A stretch of DNA of 15,881 bases from NCBI GenBank assembly GCA_023230795.1, contig JALNWR010000041.1, forward strand, positions 1 through 15,881. Reading direction: 5' to 3'. The translations under genes and the position numbers were made by a program. Of the stretch, positions 6,990 to 13,651 are shown in pieces (positions within the stretch are counted from its first letter, which is position 1; every line of letters starts with the position of its first letter). This stretch comes from Candidatus Cloacimonadota bacterium. Its GTDB lineage: Bacteria; Cloacimonadota; Cloacimonadia; Cloacimonadales; Cloacimonadaceae. Below the pieces are notes generated by a model, which worked only from the letters and a program-made list of their open reading frames with translations, did not search any database and was not told where the DNA came from.

Positions 6990-9532
6990 TGAAAATCGCA
7001 ATATCATGGTTAAGTCGCTATCTTGAAATTGATAAGCTGAATATTCAGCTCTCTGATCTGCTCACCTTTGCAGGCATCGAAGTAGAAGGAATCTCACAGC
7101 TGCCTGCCTTTGGAGATACAGTATTTGCAGCCAAAGTGATCTCTGCCGAGAAGGTGCCCAAGACAGACCACTTGCAGCTATGCAAGGTGGATATTGGGGA
7201 CAATCCTTATCCAGAAAAAGATGAAAACAACTGCATACAAGTGATCTGTGGTGCTCCGAATTGCAAAGCGGGCATGATGGCTGTATTGGCCTTGCCCAAA
7301 ACAGAACTCAAGGATATCAAGATCCAAAAAGCTAAGATTCGCGGAATATATTCGCATGGCATGCTGTGTTCAGAAAGCGAGCTTGGCCTTTCTGAAAACC
7401 ATGCAGGAATCATCTCCCTGCCAGAAGATACGGTGATTGGGACCCTGGCAGATACTTTGTATGAATTGCCGGATTGTATTTTTGATTTGGAAATCACACC
7501 AAACCGCAGTGATCTTTTGGGTTATATTGGAATAGCCAGAGACCTCTCAGCCAAGCTATTACGCCCGATGACCAAGCCTGCCTCACCTAAGCTGAATATT
7601 GATAAAGCAGAGCTAAAGCTGGGCTTGCATAATCTTCAGCCCGAGCTGTGCCCTCGTTATACAGCCCGGGTTATTAAAGGCATAAAGGTCAACGAATCTC
7701 CGCTCTGGCTCAAGACTGCTTTGATCAAAAGCGGCCTGAGGCCCATCAATAACATCGTGGATATTACAAATTACGTGATGCTGGAAAGCGGGCATCCTCT
7801 GCATGCTTTTGATTATGATAAGTTGGCCGCCAGGGATGAAGCTCAGGGTTATCCTGATATCGTGGTGCGCAAAGCTTATCATGAGGAAGAATTCATTGCT
7901 CTGGATGGTAAAAAGTATATTTTGGATAAAGATGAGCTGGTAATAGCCGATGGCCAAAAGGCCTCTGCTTTGGCCGGGGTAATGGGTTCGGAGTACTCCG
8001 CAATTAGTGACCAGACCGTAAATATCGTGCTGGAATCTGCAGCCTTTCATCCTGGCTCGATTCGTAGAACTTCTTACAAACATAAACTCAGTTCGGATTC
8101 CTCCTACCGCTTTGAAAGGCATCTCCCGGCTAAGTATGCTGCTGCAATCAGCGATCGGGCTACTCAACTGATCCTGGAGCTGGCAAAAGGGAATATCTGC
8201 GGGGAATTGCTGGATAGCTATCCTGCAGCTGAACAAGAGATTATCCTGGGAGTACGTCCGCATAGGTTTGAACATTTGATCGGCTATACTCTGCCTAAGG
8301 ATAAGATTCGTGAGATTCTGGAAAATCTGGGTTTTACCTTCATCCAATATGGAGATTTCCAGCCGGGGCCTATTGCCAAAGTGGAAGATATCCCAGCTCT
8401 GCATACAGGATTAAGGCAAGGTAAAGACCCTGAATTCAGTGAAGTTCAGGATGATAACTTTACGCATTATTACCAGATTCCCGCTTTCCGGAAAGACATC
8501 AGCAGGGAGGCAGACATTCTGGAAGAACTGGCCCGGCTGGCCGGATACGACAAGGTGCCGCAGAAGACGGTGCCAAGCCAGGTGATGGACCGTCACGCTT
8601 ACAAGATCCAGAATCAGGCCGCGGAGTGGATAGTGACTTTTGGTGCTTATGAAACTCTGAATTATAGCTTTACAGACCCTGCACAGATGCAGCTCCTGGG
8701 CTATCAAGATGATGATCTGAGCTACATTCATTTGCTGAATCCCCAAAGCTCAAATCAATCAGTGATGCGGGTTTCGCTGCTGCCGCAATTACTTAACAAT
8801 CTGGTTTACAACCTGAATCATGCCGAACGGGATGTGAAACTCTTTGAACTGGGTAAAGTTTACCTGAAAGACAAGACCGATCATCATGAGCCCAAGCATC
8901 TGGCCGCTATATTTACAGGAAAGTCAGATGCCGGGCACTGGCAGCAAAAAGCTGCTGAGATAGATTATTACTGGGTGAAAGGCTGTTTTGAAGGCTTATT
9001 GCAAAGATTTGGGCTTAGCTATCAGACAAGCGCGTGTAATCTGTCTTATCTGATATCCGGGGAATCCTTTACTTACCGTCATGGTAAGCTGCTGCTTGGC
9101 AGTTTTGGCAGGATTAAACCCGCCGTGCTTCAGGCCTGGGACATAGATGTCAATAGCCTGGGGCAGGATGTCTGGACTCTGGATTTTGAGCTGGAAAATC
9201 TGATCAATCTAAGCAGAAATCATAGGATCGAGTATAGCGAGATTCCCAAATACCCTGCTGTGGTGAGGGACATTTCCTTCCTTATTTCAGATCAATATAG
9301 CTATCTTGATTTACAGGGTGCTATCATGACTTTAGATACAGCTATCATCAAGGAAGTAAAGGTCTTTGATGAGTATCGTTCTGAGCAGATACCACAAGGC
9401 TTCAGGAGCCTTAGCCTGCACATTAGCCTGCAGGACCAAGAAAAAACATTGACAGATGAGCGCATAGATAAGCTAATGGCTTTAGTGCAAAAAACACTAA
9501 TAGAAAAATATGAAATTACCATGAGGTTATAA
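6989..9532 (+). CDS. pheT: Phenylalanine--tRNA ligase beta subunit
   Basis: The partner of PheS; it binds tRNA and edits mischarged Tyr-tRNA-Phe. At 847 residues it is longer than E. coli PheT (795). Domains in order: N-terminal MKIAISWLSRYL; EMAP/OB tRNA-binding domain (about 40-160: VICGAPNC, ..IRGIYSHGMLCSESELG); EITPNRSDLLGYIGIARDLSA; B3/4 editing domain (INNIVDITNYVMLESGHPLHAFD, LAGVMGSEYSAI, SSDSSYRFERH); B5 domain (FRKDISREADILEELARLAGYDKVP); the catalytic-like core; and the C-terminal anticodon-binding FDX-ACB domain (about 750-847, EIPKYPAVVRDISFLI). Residues about 453-494 are an extra stretch within B5 between LGF and YQIPAFRKDI. ATG 6989 overlaps the pheS stop and AAAGGAG precedes it, giving translational coupling. 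Its own TAA overlaps the next ATG in the same way. Confidence 0.97.
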   Translation: MKIAISWLSRYLEIDKLNIQLSDLLTFAGIEVEGISQLPAFGDTVFAAKVISAEKVPKTDHLQLCKVDIGDNPYPEKDENNCIQVICGAPNCKAGMMAVLALPKTELKDIKIQKAKIRGIYSHGMLCSESELGLSENHAGIISLPEDTVIGTLADTLYELPDCIFDLEITPNRSDLLGYIGIARDLSAKLLRPMTKPASPKLNIDKAELKLGLHNLQPELCPRYTARVIKGIKVNESPLWLKTALIKSGLRPINNIVDITNYVMLESGHPLHAFDYDKLAARDEAQGYPDIVVRKAYHEEEFIALDGKKYILDKDELVIADGQKASALAGVMGSEYSAISDQTVNIVLESAAFHPGSIRRTSYKHKLSSDSSYRFERHLPAKYAAAISDRATQLILELAKGNICGELLDSYPAAEQEIILGVRPHRFEHLIGYTLPKDKIREILENLGFTFIQYGDFQPGPIAKVEDIPALHTGLRQGKDPEFSEVQDDNFTHYYQIPAFRKDISREADILEELARLAGYDKVPQKTVPSQVMDRHAYKIQNQAAEWIVTFGAYETLNYSFTDPAQMQLLGYQDDDLSYIHLLNPQSSNQSVMRVSLLPQLLNNLVYNLNHAERDVKLFELGKVYLKDKTDHHEPKHLAAIFTGKSDAGHWQQKAAEIDYYWVKGCFEGLLQRFGLSYQTSACNLSYLISGESFTYRHGKLLLGSFGRIKPAVLQAWDIDVNSLGQDVWTLDFELENLINLSRNHRIEYSEIPKYPAVVRDISFLISDQYSYLDLQGAIMTLDTAIIKEVKVFDEYRSEQIPQGFRSLSLHISLQDQEKTLTDERIDKLMALVQKTLIEKYEITMRL

Positions 9533-9855
9533 TGGAAAGTCCGATAGTAAACCTGCAGCAGAGACTGCAAAAACTGATTGATCAATATACTGTAAATAAA
9601 AATGAACTGGATGAGCTGAAAAAAAGCTATGCTCAGCTTAGAGAGGAGAATACTCAATTGCTCAGCCAGATAGAGGATTATTCAAATCTGGCTACCGATA
9701 CAGATGAATCTCTTAAAAAGCTACAAGCAGAACACCAAAGCTTGAAAATCAAGTATGACGAAATGGAAAAGATGCTCTTCGGCGTGGAAAGCTTTGCTGA
9801 TGATGCCATCAGGAAAATTGATGACATTTTCCCCAAGCTCGGGGACAGCGAGTAA
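9532..9855 (+). CDS. Short coiled-coil protein, ZapB-like
   Basis: A 107-residue acidic protein, nearly all helix. Heptad-like patterns run from about residue 6 to 83 (LQQRLQKLIDQYTVNKNELDELKKSYAQLREENTQLLSQI, then SLKKLQAEHQSLKIKYDEMEKML), followed by a tail FGVESFADDAIRKIDDIFPKL. No signal peptide or membrane segment. It overlaps the pheT stop by one base and is 3 nt from zapA. A short coiled-coil gene beside zapA suggests a ZapB-like Z-ring accessory, which is a positional inference; coiled coils give poor sequence evidence of homology. Confidence 0.7.
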   Translation: MESPIVNLQQRLQKLIDQYTVNKNELDELKKSYAQLREENTQLLSQIEDYSNLATDTDESLKKLQAEHQSLKIKYDEMEKMLFGVESFADDAIRKIDDIFPKLGDSE

Positions 9856-9858
9856 GCA

Positions 9859-10125
9859 ATGAAATCGATAGAGGTGGAGATTTTTGGGAGGTTATTTCGT
9901 CTCAGAAGCGATAATCCCACCCGTACACTAAAGATTGCTGAAGATTTATCAGAAGAACTTACAAGGCTTTATGAGAACTATGAGAATCTGGATTTTGCCC
10001 GTTTGCTGCTGCTCGCCTGTTTTCAGCGAGAAGATAAATTGCAAACTGCGTTAGAGGAAAATCGAGAATTGAAAGCCGAGCTCAGCCGGGTAAATCAGAT
10101 GCTGGAAAACATCATAAGTATATAA
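9859..10125 (+). CDS. zapA: Cell division protein ZapA family
   Basis: ZapA bundles FtsZ filaments at the division site. The 88-residue product opens with KSIEVEIFGRLFRLRSDNP, the family's N-terminal beta hairpin, followed by LKIAEDLSEELTRLYENYENLDFARLLLLACFQREDKL and a C-terminal coiled coil (about 55-85, LQTALEENRELKAELSRVNQML). Length and order fit ZapA. It lies 3 nt after the coiled-coil gene with only a weak Shine-Dalgarno, so it is probably translated by coupling. zapA downstream of pheT is also seen in Firmicutes; zapA followed by 6S RNA is classic in proteobacteria, matching the RNA proposed next to it. The TAA stop overlaps the -10 box of that RNA. Confidence 0.85.
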   Translation: MKSIEVEIFGRLFRLRSDNPTRTLKIAEDLSEELTRLYENYENLDFARLLLLACFQREDKLQTALEENRELKAELSRVNQMLENIISI

Positions 10126-10126
10126 A
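10121..10126 (+). promoter_or_regulatory. -10 box for the putative 6S RNA
   Basis: TATAAA (10121-10126) overlaps the zapA stop codon and ends 4 nt before the start of the GC-rich closing stem at 10131, about the expected distance to a transcription start. I find no convincing -35 box 16-18 nt upstream, and the RNA could instead be processed from the operon transcript. Confidence 0.35.
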
Positions 10127-10130
10127 ATAT

Positions 10131-10298
10131 GCCTGCGGAATACGTGATATGGATTGCATAAAAGCCAATGAAAAATAAGGGAGTCGAGCCATGGGTGGCG
10201 TGCGTGCCGGCAAGTCCCGGATACATAAAACCCACAAGGTAGATTCCCACCTGCAGTATGGCTTTGAATAAAGTCAAACATACACGGTTCCCGCGGGC
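10131..10298 (+). ncRNA. ssrS: Putative 6S RNA
   Basis: The 236-nt gap between zapA and rny holds no plausible gene but folds on a long closing stem. GCCTGCGG (10131-10138) pairs with CCGCGGGC (10291-10298); AA with TT (10288-10289); CGTG (10143-10146) with CACG (10283-10286); and TATG (10148-10151) with CATA (10279-10282), with small bulges. Inside are an unpaired region of 9 and 13 nt, then AAAGCCA (10161-10167) with TGGCTTT (10259-10265), then TGGGTGG (10192-10198) with CCACCTG (10247-10253). A long bulged rod with an internal bubble and a length near 170 nt is the 6S architecture. 6S RNA mimics an open promoter and sequesters RNA polymerase in stationary phase. Its place directly after zapA matches known ssrS synteny. 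Short CCTTT follows the stem. Identification rests on fold and position, not on a covariance search. Confidence 0.6.
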
Positions 10299-10361
10299 CT
10301 TTAATTCTGCTTCCCGAATTTATCCGGTGAGCGTAAATAGATTGAACTAAGGATTATTAAT

Positions 10362-11927
10362 ATGTCGAATTTATACATAACAGCTGCCATCGCTTTTGCA
10401 GCAGGCTTTTTGTTTGCTTTGGTGATCTACCTTATCAAGCGCAATAGCGCATTTAAGGCGGTATCCCAGGCCACAGAGATTGCCGAAAACATCAAAAGAG
10501 ATGCAAAAAAAGAAGCCGAGGTCGCCAAGAAAGCGGCTTTGGTGGAAGCACGGGAAGAATGGTTCAAACAAAAGCGCGTTTTCGATGAAGAAGTAAAAGA
10601 GCGTCAGCGTGAACTCAGAACTCAGGAAAAGAAGTATAATGAACGCCTGAGCAGCTTGGATAAAAGGCTGGATTCCCTCGATAAGAAAGAAAGCAACCTC
10701 AGTGAGCAAGAACGTAAACTAAAAAGCAAAGAAGACGAACTGCAGCAAAAAAAGCAGGAATCCGAAAATATTATAGCCGAACAAAAGCGAAAACTGGCCG
10801 AAGTGGCGGGACTATCCCGCGAACATGCTTTGGAACGCCTGCGCGAGGAGCTCATCGCTACAGCGCGTCAGGTGGCTGCTAATGACGCCAAGCTTACTAT
10901 CGAGCAGATCAAGCTGGATACCAGCAGAAAGACCATCGAAATCCTTTCTACCGCCATTCAACGGATGGCTGTGGATCATGTCTCAGAAAGCACTGTGTCC
11001 GTAGTGTCCCTGCCTTCGGATGAGATGAAGGGGCGCATTATCGGCCGTGAAGGAAGAAACATCCGTACCTTTGAAAAGTCTTCAGGAGTGGATTTGATCA
11101 TCGATGATACTCCGGAGGCTGTGGTGCTTTCCTGTTTCGATCCTGTACGCCGAGAAATCGCACGTCTGGCTTTGGAAAAGCTGATCTCAGATGGCAGAAT
11201 CCATCCCGGACGTATCGAAGAAGTGCTTTCCAAGACCAATAAAGAAATGGATGAGACCCTTATCAAGATCGGAGAAAAGGCAGTATTGGAGACCAATATT
11301 CACAATATCTCGCCAAATCTGATCAAGGTCCTGGGACGCTTGAATTACCGCACTTCATACGGTCAAAATGTACTGCAACACTCCATCGAAGCCGCCTGGA
11401 TCTGTGGCATTTTGGCTGCAGAATTGGGCTTGGATCAGGAAATAGCCCGCAGGGCCGGTTTGCTGCATGATATTGGGAAAGCTGTGGACCATGAATTTGA
11501 CGGCACTCACGCCATTATCGGAGCTAATCTGGCCCGTAAAAATGGTGAAGGCAAGCTGATCGTAAATGCCATTGAGGCTCACCACGAAGAAGTGGAAGCA
11601 CTCTCTGTATATGCTGCTTTGGTACAAGCTTCAGATGCCATTTCAGGAGCCAGACCCGGAGCCCGCAGAGAGATGCTGGAAACCTATATGCAACGTCTGG
11701 CCAAGCTGGAAGAGATCGCTAATAAGATCGAGGGCGTGAATAAATCTTACGCCATTCAGGCCGGCAGAGAGCTACGCATCATCGTGGAACCTTCCATGAT
11801 AGAAGAAAACCAAATCCCGCTTTTGGCGTCTGAGATTGCCGCCACGATAGAGAAACAGGTGCAATACCCGGGACAGATCAAAGTAACCGTGATTCGAGAG
11901 ACACGTCAGATTGCATTGGCAAAATAA
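10362..11927 (+). CDS. rny: Ribonuclease Y
   Basis: A membrane-anchored endoribonuclease that starts mRNA decay. Full length at 521 residues with the family layout: one N-terminal membrane helix (about 3-24); a long charged coiled coil (about 30-200, rich in K/E/R/Q); a KH RNA-binding domain (about 210-275) with GRIIGREGRNIR at 224-235; and an HD hydrolase domain with HSIEAAW, the metal-binding pair His369-Asp370 in LLHDIGKA, and a second conserved stretch AIEAHHEEVEALS, followed by the C-terminal SYAIQAGRELRIIVEP. TAAGGA lies 8 nt before the ATG. The gene abuts ymdB with no gap, the conserved rny-ymdB pair. Confidence 0.97.
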   Translation: MSNLYITAAIAFAAGFLFALVIYLIKRNSAFKAVSQATEIAENIKRDAKKEAEVAKKAALVEAREEWFKQKRVFDEEVKERQRELRTQEKKYNERLSSLDKRLDSLDKKESNLSEQERKLKSKEDELQQKKQESENIIAEQKRKLAEVAGLSREHALERLREELIATARQVAANDAKLTIEQIKLDTSRKTIEILSTAIQRMAVDHVSESTVSVVSLPSDEMKGRIIGREGRNIRTFEKSSGVDLIIDDTPEAVVLSCFDPVRREIARLALEKLISDGRIHPGRIEEVLSKTNKEMDETLIKIGEKAVLETNIHNISPNLIKVLGRLNYRTSYGQNVLQHSIEAAWICGILAAELGLDQEIARRAGLLHDIGKAVDHEFDGTHAIIGANLARKNGEGKLIVNAIEAHHEEVEALSVYAALVQASDAISGARPGARREMLETYMQRLAKLEEIANKIEGVNKSYAIQAGRELRIIVEPSMIEENQIPLLASEIAATIEKQVQYPGQIKVTVIRETRQIALAK

Positions 11928-12707
11928 ATGACAGTCCTCTTTTTTGGCGATATATTTGGGAAACCGGGGAGAAAGGCTCTGCTGAGCCATTTGCCCCAGT
12001 TGATTTCCCAATTCAATAGCGATTTTGTGATCATGAATGGCGAGAATCTGGCCGATGGCAAAGGTATCACCGAAAGGACGCTAAAGCCGCTTTTGAGCAA
12101 AGGTGTGGATGTCGTCACCAGCGGCAATCATCTTTGGGACCGTCAGGAAGGGCTGGAATATATTGCCAGCGAACCCAGAATCTTGAAACCTATGAACTAC
12201 CCCCCTCTGGCACCCGGGAGCCTGAACTATATAGTCCGCAAAGGTGATCTGGCGCTCAGCGTTATTTGCCTTACCGGGCAGATTTACATGCCGCCTTGCG
12301 ATTCACCCTTCCAGGCCTTTGATAGCTTTTGGGAGAGCACGGATCAAACGCTTCCTTTGTTTGTAGATTTTCATGCAGAATCCACTGCAGAAAAGCGTGG
12401 ATTTGGCTGGTATGTAGATGGCAGGGCTTGTGCTGTGATAGGCACCCACACTCATATTCAGACTGCAGATGAGGAGGTCCTTAGCGAAGGCACAGCTTAT
12501 CTGACGGATGCCGGAATGACAGGTGCTCATGACAGTGTTATAGGCGTAAAAAAGGAGATTATATTGGAGAAATTCCGAACCTCTGTACCCCATCGGTTTG
12601 AAACCTCAGATCAAGGCCTGATGATAAATGGCGTTGTGCTAAAAATCGATCCGATTTCACGTAAAGCTACCCATATTCAGCGCTTAAGGCTATCTGTGGA
12701 GGAATAG
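11928..12707 (+). CDS. ymdB: YmdB/TIGR00282 family metallophosphoesterase
   Basis: A 259-residue dinuclear-metal phosphoesterase. In Bacillus the homologue hydrolyses 2',3'-cyclic nucleotides and influences biofilm and motility. All expected metal and active-site residues are present at family positions: Asp8 (FGDIFGKPGR), Glu39-Asn40 (NGENLADGKG), Asn67-His68 (SGNHLWDR), His149 (DFHAESTAEKRGFGWYVDGR), and His174 and His176 (GTHTHIQTADE). The C-terminal TDAGMTGAHDSVIGV is also typical. ATG follows the rny TAA directly, so the two are translated together. YmdB may act on cyclic-phosphate ends or products of RNA cleavage, which would link it to RNase Y; that link is inference. Confidence 0.93.
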   Translation: MTVLFFGDIFGKPGRKALLSHLPQLISQFNSDFVIMNGENLADGKGITERTLKPLLSKGVDVVTSGNHLWDRQEGLEYIASEPRILKPMNYPPLAPGSLNYIVRKGDLALSVICLTGQIYMPPCDSPFQAFDSFWESTDQTLPLFVDFHAESTAEKRGFGWYVDGRACAVIGTHTHIQTADEEVLSEGTAYLTDAGMTGAHDSVIGVKKEIILEKFRTSVPHRFETSDQGLMINGVVLKIDPISRKATHIQRLRLSVEE

Positions 12708-13628
12708 ATGCAAAAAGAATTGAAAGGTAAAGTTATCTCGTTGGCTATAAAGAAGGTAGTCAAGGCCCTGGTTCAGGAATTTGATCTTACCCCGACCATG
12801 CGCCTGATCCAGGTAGGAGAAGACCCCGCTTCTTCCTTCTATGTGCATAGCATCCTCAGTGCCGCTTCCAATCTGGGTTGCAAAGATGAACTGATTTCCC
12901 TGCCAAAGACTGCGAGTGAGCAGGATTTGCTCTCTGCGATCCAAGCTGCCAATGCCGATAGCAATGTGCATGGCATTATGCTGCAAAAGCCGCTGCCCAA
13001 GACGATGAATGACAGCTTAATCAATATGAGCATTGATCCTGATAAGGATATTGATGCCTTACATCCGCTGAATCTGGGCAAGATACTCATGCAGGAGGAT
13101 GGCTTTTTGCCAAACACATCGGCGGCAGTTTACTACACTCTGAAGTACTATGATATCGATCCCGCAGGAAAGAATGTGGTTATTTTGGGACGTTCAAACG
13201 TGGTGGGAAAGCCCCTGGCCAATATGCTGCTGTGGAAAAAGCCCTATGCAAACGCCACGGTCACGGTTTGTCATAGCCGCACCCGTAATCTGAAGGAAAT
13301 CTGCCAAAAGGCATCGATACTGATTGCCGCTATCGGTAAGCCAAATTTTGTTACACCGGATATGATCAAAGATGATGCTATCCTGATAGACGTGGGTATC
13401 AATGAATCTATTCAACCGGATGGCCGCTCTATTTATATAGGTGACATAGACTATGATGCCTGCTATGAAAAAGCTCTGGCCATCACTCCGGTTCCTGGAG
13501 GAATAGGCCGGATTACCACCAGTCTTTTGTATTTGAATTTGGTAAAAGCCAGCCTTATTGCCAAGAAAATAAATAAAAACGTTGACGAATATATCGATTT
13601 GAAATTTAGTGAAAATCATAAGAAATAA
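12708..13628 (+). CDS. folD: FolD-family methylenetetrahydrofolate dehydrogenase with altered active site
   Basis: FolD normally interconverts 5,10-methylene-, methenyl- and 10-formyl-tetrahydrofolate. The 306-residue product has the family frame: VGEDPASSFYV (36-46), HGIMLQKPLP (Gln93 kept), DPDKDIDALHPLN (Asp116 kept), the nucleotide-binding VVILGRSNVVGKPLANMLL, TVTVCHSRT, AAIGKPNFV, ILIDVGIN and ITPVPGGIGRIT. Odd: the catalytic lysine that follows Tyr-Val-x-x is Ile49 (YVHSI; codon 12852-12854), the PCTPxG loop reads PNTSAA (135-140), DGF is DAL and GGVGPMT is GGIGRIT. Loss of this lysine abolishes cyclohydrolase but not dehydrogenase in studied enzymes, so this may be a dehydrogenase-only or divergent form. 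ATG abuts the ymdB stop; GGAGG lies just upstream. The tail after 275 is lysine-rich. Confidence 0.9.
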   Translation: MQKELKGKVISLAIKKVVKALVQEFDLTPTMRLIQVGEDPASSFYVHSILSAASNLGCKDELISLPKTASEQDLLSAIQAANADSNVHGIMLQKPLPKTMNDSLINMSIDPDKDIDALHPLNLGKILMQEDGFLPNTSAAVYYTLKYYDIDPAGKNVVILGRSNVVGKPLANMLLWKKPYANATVTVCHSRTRNLKEICQKASILIAAIGKPNFVTPDMIKDDAILIDVGINESIQPDGRSIYIGDIDYDACYEKALAITPVPGGIGRITTSLLYLNLVKASLIAKKINKNVDEYIDLKFSENHKK

Positions 13629-13651
13629 TAACCTGATGTTTGGGAGGAACG

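Noticed and set aside
7613..8404. 263-codon minus-strand open frame inside pheT
   Set aside because: It is antisense to conserved PheT B3/4 and B5 domains, and its translation shows no recognisable domain; a codon-bias shadow.
10051..10281. Two minus-strand open frames covering the zapA-rny gap
   Set aside because: No family resemblance, and they overlap the structured region better explained as an RNA gene on the + strand.
10131..10298. SRP RNA, tmRNA or RNase P RNA as the identity of the structured gap
   Set aside because: The conserved SRP tetraloop/asymmetric loop motif, tRNA-like tmRNA ends and the RNase P GAGGAAAGUCC core are not present.
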